From NCBI RefSeq assembly GCF_001297015.1, contig NZ_LIGE01000013.1:1-64000 (forward strand): a DNA stretch of 64,000 bases, read 5' to 3'. Below the pieces are notes generated by a model. The model was not told where the DNA came from and ran no database searches. It saw nothing but the letters and a program-made list of their open reading frames with translations. This document shows, in pieces, positions 27,635 to 36,799 of the stretch (within the stretch, counting starts at the first letter, position 1; each line of letters starts with the position of its first letter). Source of the stretch: Pseudomonas sp. RIT-PI-r (GTDB lineage: Bacteria > Pseudomonadota > Gammaproteobacteria > Pseudomonadales > Pseudomonadaceae). A program made the position numbers and the translations under genes.

Positions 27635-27723
27635 TGTGGGAGCGAGCCTGCTCGCGAAGAGGGCGTGTCAGTCATAGAGATGTCGACTGATACACCGCTT
27701 TCGCGAGCAGGCTCGCTCCCACA
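27635..27723. repeat. Inverted REP pair (GTGGGAGCGAGCC class)
   Basis: Arms TGTGGGAGCGAGCCTGCTCG and the complement with ACACCGCTTTCGCGAGCAGG, ~30 bases apart. It lies between convergent thyA and cadR. Confidence 0.94.
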
Positions 27724-27741
27724 TTTGGTTTTGCGTGAGTC

Positions 27742-28191
27742 TTAATGGCCGTGGCTGCGGCCTACGTGGGAGTGTTCCACTTCCGTCACGACAACCCCGC
27801 CACTCACTTCCAGCCGCTGCAATATCCCGCATTGATCAGCCATCGGCCCTTCGCCACAACGTTGGCGCAGGTCGAGCAGCTGTGTCTGCAACGCCAACAA
27901 GCCATCAATCCGCGCCTTCACATGCTGAATGTGCTCGTCGATCAGCGTATTCACGCTTTCACACTGATCCTGCGGGCTGTCACGCATGGCCAGCAGGCTG
28001 CGGATTTCTTCGAGGGTCATGTCGAGGGTGCGGCAGTTGCGGATGAAGGTCAGGCGTTCGGCGTGGGCCTGAGTGTAGACGCGGTAGTTGCCGTCGCTGC
28101 GGGCCGGTTCCGGCAGCAGGTTTTCGCGCTCGTAATAGCGGATGGTTTCCACGGCGCAATCGGTAAGTCTGGCCAGTTCTCCGATCTTCAT
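27742..28191 (-). CDS. cadR: MerR-family Cd(II)/Pb(II)-responsive regulator
   Basis: 149 aa from ATG 28191. The N-terminal MerR helix-turn-helix (MKIGELARLTDCAVETIRYY) is followed by a dimer coiled coil and metal-site cysteines in DQCESV, QRCGEG and DQCGIL. The tail HSHVGRSHGH is histidine-rich, a mark of CadR from Pseudomonas. It activates the divergent cadA by twisting an over-spaced promoter when metal binds. Confidence 0.95.
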   Translation of the reverse strand: MKIGELARLTDCAVETIRYYERENLLPEPARSDGNYRVYTQAHAERLTFIRNCRTLDMTLEEIRSLLAMRDSPQDQCESVNTLIDEHIQHVKARIDGLLALQTQLLDLRQRCGEGPMADQCGILQRLEVSGGVVVTEVEHSHVGRSHGH

Positions 28192-28214
28192 GACGGCAAT
28201 CTCCAAAAGGGTGC

Positions 28215-28246
28215 TTGACCCTATAGTGGCTACAGGGTCTTTACTT
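28215..28246 (+). promoter_or_regulatory. CadR operator within the cadA promoter
   Basis: ACCCTATAG, TGG, CTACAGGGT (28218-28238) is an inverted repeat with one mismatch. It sits between a -35 TTGACC (28215-28220) and a -10-like TTTACT/TTACTT, giving a 19-20 base spacer, longer than the usual 17. This is the classic MerR-type arrangement and matches the known CadR site type. Confidence 0.92.
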
Positions 28247-28275
28247 GGCAACAGGCACCTTCACGGACGCGACCA

Positions 28276-30585
28276 ATGAGCGATTCCCAGCACACCCATA
28301 AGCCCGGCGACGGCCACGATCACAGTCATAAGCTGCAGCCTGTGCATAAACATGCGCATGGTGGCGATTCCTGCTGCGGGTCGAAAGCCGTGGCGCCTGC
28401 GCCGGTTCACGCGAGCGAAGACTCCTGCTGCTCTTCGAAAGTCGCTGCGCCTGCGTTGGTGCAATTGAGCGAAAAAACCAGTGCCGATGCGCGCCTGAGC
28501 AGCTTCCGCATCGAGGCGATGGACTGCCCGACCGAGCAAAGCCTGATCCAGAACAAGCTCGGCAAACTCGCCGGTGTGCAGCAACTGGAATTCAATCTGA
28601 TCAATCGCGTACTCGGTGTGACCCACAATCTGCCAGGCACCGAACCGATCATCGAGGCGATCAAATCCCTCGGCATGCACGCCGAGCCGCTGGAGGCGGG
28701 CGTCGAAGCGCCGGCCCCGGCCCCGGTTAAAAAACACTGGTGGCCGCTGGCGCTGTCCGGTATCGGCGCGCTCGCCGCTGAAGTCATCCACTTCACCAAC
28801 GCGGCACCGACCTGGGTGGTGGCGATCATCGCGCTGGTGTCGATCCTCAGCGGTGGCCTGACCACTTATAAAAAGGGCTGGATCGCCCTGAAGAACCGCA
28901 ACCTCAACATCAACGCGCTGATGAGCATCGCCGTCACCGGTGCCATCCTCATCGGCCAATGGCCGGAAGCGGCGATGGTGATGTTCCTGTTCACCGTCGC
29001 CGAGTTGATCGAAGCGCGCTCGCTGGACCGTGCGCGCAACGCGATCAGTGGCCTGATGCAGATGACGCCGGAGCAAGCCACGGTGTTGCAGGCTGACGGT
29101 TCGTGGGTCGAACAGGACGTGAAAAGCGTCGAACTCGGCGCCCGTGTGCGGGTGAAGCCCGGCGAGCGGATTGCTTTGGACGGCGAAGTGCTCAGCGGCA
29201 ACTCGACCATCGACCAGGCACCGATCACCGGCGAAAGCCTGCCGGTCGAAAAAACCGTCGGTGATAAAGTCTTCGCCGGCACCATCAACCAGGCCGGTTC
29301 GCTGGAATACACGGTGACCGCAGCGGCGAACAATTCGACTCTGGCGCGCATCATCCACGCCGTCGAACAGGCCCAAGGTGCACGCGCACCGACTCAGCGC
29401 TTCGTCGATCAGTTTTCGAAAATCTACACGCCGGTGGTGTTCGTCTTTGCCTTGGCCGTGGCGATCATTCCGCCGCTGTTCATGGGCGCCGTGTGGTTTG
29501 ACTGGATCTACCGCGCGCTGGTGTTGCTGGTGGTCGCGTGCCCATGTGCACTGGTGATTTCCACCCCGGTGACCATCGTCAGCGGCCTCGCCGCAGCGGC
29601 GCGCAAAGGCATTCTGGTCAAGGGCGGCGTGTACCTGGAGGGCGGTTTCAAACTGGATTATCTGGCGCTGGATAAAACCGGCACGATCACCCATGGCAAA
29701 CCGGTGCAGACCGATTACCTGTCCCTCGACTCAATCGCCGATGCCACGGCGCCGGCCATCGCTGCGGCATTGGCCGGTCGCTCCGATCACCCGGTGTCGC
29801 TGGCCATCGCCAACGCTGCTGTGGATAAAAACTTCGCCGCGCTGATTGTGGATAACTTCGAAGCGCTGGGCGGTCGTGGCGTCAAAGGTGAGATCAACGG
29901 CCAGACCTATCATTTGGGCAACCATCGTCTGGTCGAAGAACTCGGTTTGTGCTCGCCGGCACTTGAAGAAAAACTCTTCGCCCTGGAGAAACAGGGCAAA
30001 TCCGTGGTGCTGCTGCTCGACAGCTCCGGCCCGCTGGCGCTTTTCGCCGTGGCCGATACCGTCAAGGAAACCAGCCGCGAAGCGATCCGCCAGTTGCACG
30101 AACTGGGGGTGAAAACCCTGATGCTGACTGGCGACAACGTCCACACCGCCCAGGCGATTGCCGCGCAGGTCGGCATCGACGAGGCCCGTGGCGATTTGCT
30201 GCCGACCGACAAACTGCAAGCCATCGAAAACCTTTATGCACAGGGTCGGCGGGTCGGCATGGTCGGCGACGGCATCAACGACGCGCCGGCACTGGCCCGC
30301 GCCGAGATCGGTTTTGCCATGGCTGCTGCCGGTACTGATACCGCGATTGAAACCGCCGATGTCGCCCTGATGGACGATGATCTGCGCAAGATCCCGGCGT
30401 TCATCAGCCTGTCGCGCAATACCGCGAGCATCCTGAAACAGAACATCGCGCTGGCGCTGGTGATCAAGGCTATCTTTCTTGCGGTAACCTTCGCCGGGCT
30501 CGCCACCATGTGGATGGCGGTGTTTGCCGACATGGGCGTGAGCCTGTTGGTGGTGTTCAACGGTTTGCGCCTGCTGCGCAAATAG
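28276..30585 (+). CDS. cadA: Cadmium/zinc/lead-exporting P1B-type ATPase
   Basis: Exports divalent soft metals across the inner membrane. 769 aa. Residues 1-30 are histidine-rich; residues 31-48 and 49-66 form an 18-residue tandem repeat, each starting DSCC; then an HMA-like domain with a single-Cys MDCP motif. Eight membrane segments include the metal site C422-P-C424. The phosphorylated Asp466 is in DKTGTITHG, followed by SDHPVS and GDGINDAPAL. It is divergent from cadR and under its operator. Confidence 0.96.
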   Translation: MSDSQHTHKPGDGHDHSHKLQPVHKHAHGGDSCCGSKAVAPAPVHASEDSCCSSKVAAPALVQLSEKTSADARLSSFRIEAMDCPTEQSLIQNKLGKLAGVQQLEFNLINRVLGVTHNLPGTEPIIEAIKSLGMHAEPLEAGVEAPAPAPVKKHWWPLALSGIGALAAEVIHFTNAAPTWVVAIIALVSILSGGLTTYKKGWIALKNRNLNINALMSIAVTGAILIGQWPEAAMVMFLFTVAELIEARSLDRARNAISGLMQMTPEQATVLQADGSWVEQDVKSVELGARVRVKPGERIALDGEVLSGNSTIDQAPITGESLPVEKTVGDKVFAGTINQAGSLEYTVTAAANNSTLARIIHAVEQAQGARAPTQRFVDQFSKIYTPVVFVFALAVAIIPPLFMGAVWFDWIYRALVLLVVACPCALVISTPVTIVSGLAAAARKGILVKGGVYLEGGFKLDYLALDKTGTITHGKPVQTDYLSLDSIADATAPAIAAALAGRSDHPVSLAIANAAVDKNFAALIVDNFEALGGRGVKGEINGQTYHLGNHRLVEELGLCSPALEEKLFALEKQGKSVVLLLDSSGPLALFAVADTVKETSREAIRQLHELGVKTLMLTGDNVHTAQAIAAQVGIDEARGDLLPTDKLQAIENLYAQGRRVGMVGDGINDAPALARAEIGFAMAAAGTDTAIETADVALMDDDLRKIPAFISLSRNTASILKQNIALALVIKAIFLAVTFAGLATMWMAVFADMGVSLLVVFNGLRLLRK

Positions 30586-30598
30586 ATGAGGAAAAGTT

Positions 30599-31462
30599 GT
30601 GCTGAGTGCCGAGCTGAAAGCGTTTTACATGGTCGCCCGCTTGGGCAGCATCACGCTGGCGGCGAAAAAACTCGGCCTCAGCCAACCGACCGTGACCACG
30701 CAGATCCGCAATCTGGAAAGTCAGTATTCGGTGGAACTGTTCTACCGTGGCGGTCGACGCCTGAGCGTCAGCGACGAAGGCGCGCGGTTGCTGCCGATGG
30801 TCAAGACGCTGTTGCAGCAGGAAGCCGACATCGAATTTTTCCTGCGCAACAGCGGTCAGGTGCAGGGCACGTTGCGCATCGCCGCTACGGCGCCTTATTA
30901 CATCCTCGATCTGGTGAAGACCTTTCGCGAGCGCCTGCCGCAGGTGGAAGTGTCGGTGGAAATCGGCAATTCGCAGCAGGTGCTCGAAGCGTTGGAGGAC
31001 TATCGGGTGGATATCGCCGCGTCGTCGCAATTGCTCGATGACGCGCGGTTGATCCGCCGGGTGCTGGGCACGGATCCGCTGGTTCTGGCGGTGCATCGCA
31101 ATCATCCGCTGGCGGCACAGGAACATGTGGCGTTGAGTGCACTGGCCGGGCACACGTTGTTGATGCGTGAATCCGGTTCGACTACACGGCGGTTGACCGA
31201 AGAGTTGCTGGCGACTGCGGGGGTGAGTTTCGGTCCGTTGCTGGAGATTGGCAGTCGTGAGTCGATTCGTGAGGCGGTGTTGCGCAATATCGGCATCAGC
31301 ATCATTGCCCGCCAGGAAGTGCCGCATGATCCGCAGTTGCGCGTGCTGACGATCGAGAATGCGCCGCAGATTCCTGAGTACCTTTACTGCCTGAAAGAAA
31401 GGAAGGGAGCGCGGTTGCCGGCGGCGTTCCTCGGTTTGGCTCAGGAAATGTCTCCGGCCTGA
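30599..31462 (+). CDS. LysR-type regulator of the phosphonate cluster
   Basis: 287 aa from a GTG at 30599, 14 bases after cadA, preceded by GAGGAAAAG. The N-terminal winged helix (AFYMVARLGSITLAAKKLGL, then SQPTVTTQIRNLE) and a LysR substrate domain follow. It resembles the LysR proteins consistently associated with 2-aminoethylphosphonate clusters, and the phnT-U-S genes lie directly downstream, so it most likely controls them rather than cadA. It may be read through from cadA. Confidence 0.82.
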   Translation: MLSAELKAFYMVARLGSITLAAKKLGLSQPTVTTQIRNLESQYSVELFYRGGRRLSVSDEGARLLPMVKTLLQQEADIEFFLRNSGQVQGTLRIAATAPYYILDLVKTFRERLPQVEVSVEIGNSQQVLEALEDYRVDIAASSQLLDDARLIRRVLGTDPLVLAVHRNHPLAAQEHVALSALAGHTLLMRESGSTTRRLTEELLATAGVSFGPLLEIGSRESIREAVLRNIGISIIARQEVPHDPQLRVLTIENAPQIPEYLYCLKERKGARLPAAFLGLAQEMSPA

Positions 31463-31487
31463 GATCTTCAGTGCCTGAGAAGGCCTC

Positions 31488-31552
31488 ATCGCGAGCAGGC
31501 TCACTCCTACATTTGAAATGCATTCCCCTGTAGGAGTGAGCCTGCTCGCGAT
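31488..31552. repeat. Inverted REP pair (GTAGGAGTGAGCC class)
   Basis: Arms ATCGCGAGCAGGCTCACTCC and TGTAGGAGTGAGCCTGCTCG with the common ATTTGAAATGCATTCCCC loop. It separates the LysR gene from the transporter genes of the same cluster. Confidence 0.94.
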
Positions 31553-31685
31553 TGCGATACATCAAACGCCCCATCACTTGAACCAAAATCCCCGAATACC
31601 ACTATCGGCCGTTTTTGCCTCACTGCCACATGACGGACGCATTACAACTCTAGGATTGGCCCCATCTGCTTGATGAGGTCTGTCC

Positions 31686-32762
31686 ATGAATCCTGCCATC
31701 GCAACTGCCCTGACCAACCCCGGTGCGCCGATGAAAGTGCGCGGCGTGCAGAAACGTTTCGGCGCGTTTACTGCGCTGGATAATGTCTCCCTCGACGTCG
31801 CCGCCGGTGAACTGGTGTGCCTGCTCGGCCCGTCGGGCTGCGGTAAAACCACCTTGCTGCGCTGCATCGCCGGTCTGGAGAAGCAGGACAGCGGCGAGCT
31901 GTACCTCGGTGACCGCGACGTCTCGCACCTCGCCCCGCAAGCCCGCGACTACGGGATTCTGTTCCAGTCCTACGCGCTGTTCCCCAATCTGACCGTCGAG
32001 GCGAACATTGCCTACGGCCTCGCTGGCAGCGGTCGCGATGAAGTGCGCCAGCGCGTCGGACAGATGCTGGAACTGGTCGGCCTCACCGGCAGCGAGAAAA
32101 AGTACCCCGGCCAGTTGTCCGGCGGCCAGCAACAGCGCGTTGCTCTGGCTCGGGCCTTGGCGCCGGCACCGTCGCTGCTGTTGCTCGATGAACCGATGTC
32201 CGCCCTCGACGCTCGTGTCCGTGAGCATCTGTGTACCGAACTGCGCCAACTGCAACGCAGCCTCGGCATCACCACCCTGATGGTCACGCACAATCAGGAC
32301 GAAGCGATGCTCATGGCTGATCGCATCGCCGTGATGAACAACGGCCGCGTCGAGCAGTACGCCACCCCGCAGGAAATCTACAACCGTCCGGCCACACCGT
32401 TCGTGGCCGAGTTCGTCGGGCAGGGCAACTGGCTGCCATTCCAGCGCAGCAGTGACAGCCACGCGCAAGTCGGCGGGATGAACCTGCGCCTCAGCGACGG
32501 CAGCGTTCAGCGTGCTTCGGGTCGTCTGTTCTGCCGTCCGGAGGCGATCAACGTCAATCCGCCGGTGCATGAAGAAAACCTGTTCCCGGCCAAAGTCCGC
32601 GAAATCACCTTCCTCGGCAACCGCTGCCGCATGAGCTTCGAACTCGATCAGCTGCCGGGCCACGCCTTGCTCGCCGAACTCGCGCCGGAAGCCATGCCGC
32701 GCCTCGGCGCCCAGCAAATCATGGTCGCCTTGCCGCCGCGCAGCCTGCAGGTGTTTGCCTGA
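31686..32762 (+). CDS. phnT: 2-aminoethylphosphonate ABC transporter ATP-binding protein (PhnT-like)
   Basis: 358 aa. Walker A GPSGCGKTTLL, signature LSGGQQQRVALARAL, Walker B LLLLDEPMSALD and a switch His (VTHNQDEA) are present. The C-terminal ~100 residues are a TOBE-like regulatory domain. It ends with its stop overlapping the permease start (TGATG), so the two are coupled. The phosphonate assignment comes from the cluster (PhnS-like binding protein, PhnZ-like enzyme) and overall similarity. Confidence 0.88.
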   Translation: MNPAIATALTNPGAPMKVRGVQKRFGAFTALDNVSLDVAAGELVCLLGPSGCGKTTLLRCIAGLEKQDSGELYLGDRDVSHLAPQARDYGILFQSYALFPNLTVEANIAYGLAGSGRDEVRQRVGQMLELVGLTGSEKKYPGQLSGGQQQRVALARALAPAPSLLLLDEPMSALDARVREHLCTELRQLQRSLGITTLMVTHNQDEAMLMADRIAVMNNGRVEQYATPQEIYNRPATPFVAEFVGQGNWLPFQRSSDSHAQVGGMNLRLSDGSVQRASGRLFCRPEAINVNPPVHEENLFPAKVREITFLGNRCRMSFELDQLPGHALLAELAPEAMPRLGAQQIMVALPPRSLQVFA

Positions 32763-34486
32763 TGAACAGCAATCTCGCGCTGCCGCTACCGCACAAGCAG
32801 GTGCGACAGTCCACGAAAGCCGAGATCGGCGATCGCATTTTTGTCGTCGGCGGCAAAGTTCTTTTGCTGGTGTTGCTCGGCGTCGCGGTGTTGCTGCCGC
32901 TGCTGGCGATCTTCTGGCGCGGCTTCAGCAGTGAAGCCGGGCAGGGCGGTGGCTGGCTCGCGGCGAAGGAACTGGTGACCAGCGAGAATTTCCACTGGCT
33001 ACTCGGCAACAGCTTGAAAGTTTCCCTCAGCGTTGCGGCCATCGTCGTACCGCTGGCTTACCTGTTTGCCTACGCGTTGCAACGCACAATGATTCCGGCG
33101 AAGGGCATCTGGCGCGGGATTTCCCTGCTGCCGCTGATGGCGCCGTCGATGTTGCCGGGGATTGCGCTGGTTTATCTGTTCGGCAACCAAGGCATGTTGC
33201 GCGGGCTGCTCTCGGACAACATCTACGGGTTCTGGGGGATTGTGTTGGGCGAGGTGATTTACACCTTCCCGCATGCGCTGATGATTTTGCTCTCGGCGTT
33301 GTCGCTGGCCGATGCGCGGCTGTTCGATGCCGCATCGAGCATGGGCGCCAGTCCGGCCAAGGCGTTTCGCAGCATCACCTGGCCGGCGACGCGTCAGGCT
33401 GTGTTCGCCGCGTTCTGTCTGGTGTTCACCCTGACCATCACCGACTTCGGTGTGCCGGTGGTGGTCGGTGGCGACTATCAAGTGCTGGCGCTGGAAGCCT
33501 ACAAAGCTGTGGTCGGCCAACAACAGTTCGGTCGCGGCGCATTGATCGGCATGGTGCTGTTGCTGCCGGCGCTGTTCAGCTTCGGCGTCGACGCCTGGCT
33601 ACGTCGGCGTCACGGTGATTCCATGAGCGGTCGCGCGCAGGTGTTCAAACCGGCGCCGTCGAAGTTACGTGATGGCTGCTATCTGGCGATTGTCTTGCTG
33701 ATCAGTGCCGCGTTGATTCTGGTGTTCGGCATGGCGGTGTTCTCCTCCTTGGTGAAATTCTGGCCGTACAACCTGTCGCTGTCACTCAACCACTACCAGT
33801 TCAACGAAACCGCTGGCGGTGGCTGGCTGGCTTACAGCAACAGTTTGAAGATGGCATTGGGCACGGCGCTGATCGGCAGCGTGCTGATTTTCACCGGCGC
33901 TTATCTGATGGAGAAAACCCGCAGCCAACGTGGCCTCAACCTGACCTTGCGCATGCTCAGTTTCGTGCCGATGGCGGTGCCGGGGCTGGTGCTCGGTCTC
34001 GGTTACGTCTTCTTCTTCAACCTCACGGGTAACCCGCTGCATGTGCTGTACGGGACGATGACGCTGCTGATCGTCTGCACCATTGCGCACTATCTGACCA
34101 CTGCGCAGATGACCGCGACCACCGCGCTGCGCCAACTCGACGCCGAGTTCGAAGCCGCCGCGTTGTCGCTCAAGGCGCCGCTGTACCGCCACTACCTGCG
34201 CGTCACCGTGCCGATCTGCCTGCCGGCGCTGCTCGACATCGTGCGCTACCTGTTCGTCTCGGCGATGACCACGGTTTCTGCCGCGATCTTCCTCTACAGC
34301 CCCGACACCATCCTCGCGGCGGTCGCGGTGCTGAACATGGATGACGCCGGCAACGTCGGCGGCGCGGCGGCGATGTCGACCCTGATTCTGTTCACTTCGG
34401 CGGGCGTGTCCTTGCTGCTGGCGTGGGCTTCGCGCGGCTTGCTGCGCCGTTCTCAAGCCTGGCGGCAAACCGCGCCTGGTCACTGA
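32762..34486 (+). CDS. phnU: 2-aminoethylphosphonate ABC transporter permease, two fused halves (PhnU-like)
   Basis: 574 aa inner-membrane protein with two permease domains in one chain. Each has its own EAA loop: DAASSMGASPAKAFRSITWP near residue 190 and EAAALSLKAPLYRHYLRV near 470. About twelve membrane segments. The fused form resembles FbpB-type iron permeases and the PhnU2-type phosphonate permease; the context favours the latter. Confidence 0.87.
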   Translation: MNSNLALPLPHKQVRQSTKAEIGDRIFVVGGKVLLLVLLGVAVLLPLLAIFWRGFSSEAGQGGGWLAAKELVTSENFHWLLGNSLKVSLSVAAIVVPLAYLFAYALQRTMIPAKGIWRGISLLPLMAPSMLPGIALVYLFGNQGMLRGLLSDNIYGFWGIVLGEVIYTFPHALMILLSALSLADARLFDAASSMGASPAKAFRSITWPATRQAVFAAFCLVFTLTITDFGVPVVVGGDYQVLALEAYKAVVGQQQFGRGALIGMVLLLPALFSFGVDAWLRRRHGDSMSGRAQVFKPAPSKLRDGCYLAIVLLISAALILVFGMAVFSSLVKFWPYNLSLSLNHYQFNETAGGGWLAYSNSLKMALGTALIGSVLIFTGAYLMEKTRSQRGLNLTLRMLSFVPMAVPGLVLGLGYVFFFNLTGNPLHVLYGTMTLLIVCTIAHYLTTAQMTATTALRQLDAEFEAAALSLKAPLYRHYLRVTVPICLPALLDIVRYLFVSAMTTVSAAIFLYSPDTILAAVAVLNMDDAGNVGGAAAMSTLILFTSAGVSLLLAWASRGLLRRSQAWRQTAPGH

Positions 34487-34521
34487 TTCACACCCTCAAC
34501 TCAAAAGACAGGATACCGATC

Positions 34522-35547
34522 ATGTTCAAGCCTTTGGCCCTGGCCGCTGCTGTGTTCGCTACTTTCAGCCTGAATGCCTTCGCGGCAAAAACCGAGTTGA
34601 CGGTGTACACCGCCCTCGAAGCCGAACAACTGAAGTCCTACAAGGAAGCGTTCGAAAAGGCCAACCCGGACGTCGAGATAAAATGGGTACGTGATTCCAC
34701 CGGGATCATCACCGCCAAACTGCTCGCCGAAAAGGCCCGTCCGCAGGCTGACGCGGTGTGGGGCCTGGCCGCTTCGAGCCTAGCGATCCTCGATCAGCAA
34801 GGCATGCTGCAAAGCTACGCGCCGAAGGATCTCGGCAAGATCGGCGCGAACTACCGCGACGCCGCCAACCCGCCAGCCTGGGTCGGCATGGACGTCTGGG
34901 CCGCAACGATTTGCTTCAACACCGTCGAGGCCGAGAAGCAAGGTCTGAGCAAGCCAGTGAGCTGGCAGGATCTGACCAAGCCTGAGTACAAGGGCAAGAT
35001 CGTCATGCCCAACCCGGCGTCGTCCGGCACCGGTTTCCTCGACGTCAGCGCCTGGCTGCAAACCTTCGGCGAGAAGCAGGGCTGGGCCTACATGGACGGT
35101 CTGCACCAGAACATCGGCCAGTACGTTCACTCCGGTTCCAAGCCTTGCAAACTGGCGGCGGCGGGCGAGTTTCCGATCGGGATTTCCTTTGAATACCCAG
35201 CGGTACAGCTCAAGCGTCAAGGCGCGCCGCTGGACATCATTCTGCCGAAGGAAGGTCTGGGCTGGGAGATCGAAGCGACCGCCGTGATCAAAGGCACGCC
35301 GCATGAAGAGGCGGCGAAGAAACTGGCTGACTTCTCCGCCAGCGCTGAGGCGATGGATCTGTACAAGGAGAACTTCGCTGTTCTTGCGCAACCGGGCATC
35401 GCCAAGCCGCAGACCGAACTGCCGGCCGACTACGAGCAGCGCCTGATCAAGAACGACTTCGCCTGGGCCTCGAAGAATCGCGACGAAATCCTGACCGAGT
35501 GGCGCAAGCGCTATGACGGCAAGTCCGAGAAAGTGGCGGCCAAGTAA
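34522..35547 (+). CDS. phnS: 2-aminoethylphosphonate-binding periplasmic protein (PhnS-like)
   Basis: 341 aa from ATG 34522; signal peptide to about residue 22 (LNAFA). The mature part is an iron/phosphonate-type binding protein: LTVYTALEAEQLKSYKEAFE, DSTGIITAKLLAEKA, VMPNPASSGTGFLDVSAW. The serine/threonine-rich SSGTG loop fits a phosphonate oxyanion. 35 bases after the permease gene, an unusual last position for the binding protein but normal for PhnS2-type clusters. Confidence 0.88.
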   Translation: MFKPLALAAAVFATFSLNAFAAKTELTVYTALEAEQLKSYKEAFEKANPDVEIKWVRDSTGIITAKLLAEKARPQADAVWGLAASSLAILDQQGMLQSYAPKDLGKIGANYRDAANPPAWVGMDVWAATICFNTVEAEKQGLSKPVSWQDLTKPEYKGKIVMPNPASSGTGFLDVSAWLQTFGEKQGWAYMDGLHQNIGQYVHSGSKPCKLAAAGEFPIGISFEYPAVQLKRQGAPLDIILPKEGLGWEIEATAVIKGTPHEEAAKKLADFSASAEAMDLYKENFAVLAQPGIAKPQTELPADYEQRLIKNDFAWASKNRDEILTEWRKRYDGKSEKVAAK

Positions 35548-35571
35548 ATCTTCGTAGTCTGATCGGGCCTC

Positions 35572-35636
35572 ATCGCGAGCAGGCTCACTCCTACAGGGGA
35601 ACGCATTCCAGCTGTAGGAGTGAGCCTGCTCGCGAT
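35572..35636. repeat. Inverted REP pair (GTAGGAGTGAGCC class)
   Basis: Arms ATCGCGAGCAGGCTCACTCC and TGTAGGAGTGAGCCTGCTCG. It lies inside the phosphonate cluster between phnS and the oxidoreductase, where it may trim or stabilise the upstream mRNA. Confidence 0.94.
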
Positions 35637-35665
35637 TGCGGTCTTTCATTCAGGACATAATCCAG

Positions 35666-36799
35666 ATGACACAACACAAAGACCTGCTGATCGTAGGCGC
35701 CGGCATTCTCGGCTTATCGCACGCCTACGCCGCCGCCAAACGCGGTCTCAAGGTCGCCGTTTTCGAACGCACCGCCACCCCTCTCGGCGCCTCGGTGCGC
35801 AACTTCGGTCAGGCCCTGGTCACCGGCCAACCACCCGGCCAAATGCTTGAGCTAGCCAAGGCCAGCCGCGAGATTTGGGGCGACTGGGCGCAACTCGCCG
35901 GCCTGCAAATCAAGCGCAACGGCTCTTATCTCTTCGCAAGAACCGAAGCCGAAGAGCACCTGCTCGACACCTTCTGCACCGGCCGCGCCATTGAGCACGG
36001 CTACAACGTCGACCTGCTGCGCGGCGCCGCGCTGCGTGATCTGTACAACGGCCAGTTCAGCCACCACCGCGCCGCCCTCCACGGCATCGACGATCAACAG
36101 CTGTATTCGCGTGAAGCGATCCCAGCGCTGATCGACTACCTGCGCCGCGACCTCGGCGTCGAGTTTCACTTCTCGACATTAGTGCGCGACGTAGAACCCG
36201 GTCACCTGCACAGTACCGTCGGCAGCTTCACCGCGAAGCAGATCATCGTCTGCTCCGGCCACGATTATCAAACCTTGCTCGCGGAGCCGATCGCCGCGCT
36301 CGACCCGCAAATCTGCCGCCTGCAAATGCTCCGCGCCAAACCGCAGATCGACCTGAATCTGCAGCACGCCTTGCTCACCGGCCTGAGCTGCGTGCACTAC
36401 GGCGCCTTCGCCGATCTGCCGGAAGCGGCGGCGGTGCAGGCGCAGATCCTGCGTGAGCAACCGCACCTGCACGACAACGGCATCCACCTGCTGATCAGCC
36501 CGACGCCGTACGGCGAACTGATCATCGGCGACTCACACCATTACGGCAGCGACCCTTCACCGTTCAACGCCGAGCAAGTCGATAACTGGATGCTTGAGCT
36601 GGCCGAGCAGACGCTAGGCTGCAAAGTGCAAGTGGTCGAGCGTTGGCAGGGCGTCTATGGTGCTCGGGGGCCGGGGCCGTTTTCGTTCCTGCGTCCGGCA
36701 CCAGGTTTAAGCGTCGCGCTGATGCACACCGGCGTCGGCATGAGCGTCGGCCCGGCGCTGGCTGAACGCAATGTTGCGCAGTTGCTGGAGGAAGTTTGA
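35666..36799 (+). CDS. FAD-dependent amine/amino-acid oxidase of the phosphonate cluster
   Basis: 377 aa from ATG 35666. The N-terminal dinucleotide site LLIVGAGILGLSHAYAAA, acidic strand end VFERT and the DAO fold (glycine/sarcosine oxidase type) through HTGVGMSVGPALAERN are clear. Genes of this group recur in phosphonate operons beside PhnS and PhnZ-like proteins; oxidation of N-alkylated aminoethylphosphonates has been reported for related enzymes. The exact substrate here is inferred. Stop overlaps the next ATG. Confidence 0.82.
   Translation: MTQHKDLLIVGAGILGLSHAYAAAKRGLKVAVFERTATPLGASVRNFGQALVTGQPPGQMLELAKASREIWGDWAQLAGLQIKRNGSYLFARTEAEEHLLDTFCTGRAIEHGYNVDLLRGAALRDLYNGQFSHHRAALHGIDDQQLYSREAIPALIDYLRRDLGVEFHFSTLVRDVEPGHLHSTVGSFTAKQIIVCSGHDYQTLLAEPIAALDPQICRLQMLRAKPQIDLNLQHALLTGLSCVHYGAFADLPEAAAVQAQILREQPHLHDNGIHLLISPTPYGELIIGDSHHYGSDPSPFNAEQVDNWMLELAEQTLGCKVQVVERWQGVYGARGPGPFSFLRPAPGLSVALMHTGVGMSVGPALAERNVAQLLEEV

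Noticed and set aside
30599..31462. LysR gene as regulator of cadA
   Set aside because: cadA already has cadR and a MerR-type operator; the LysR protein resembles phosphonate-cluster regulators and precedes that cluster.
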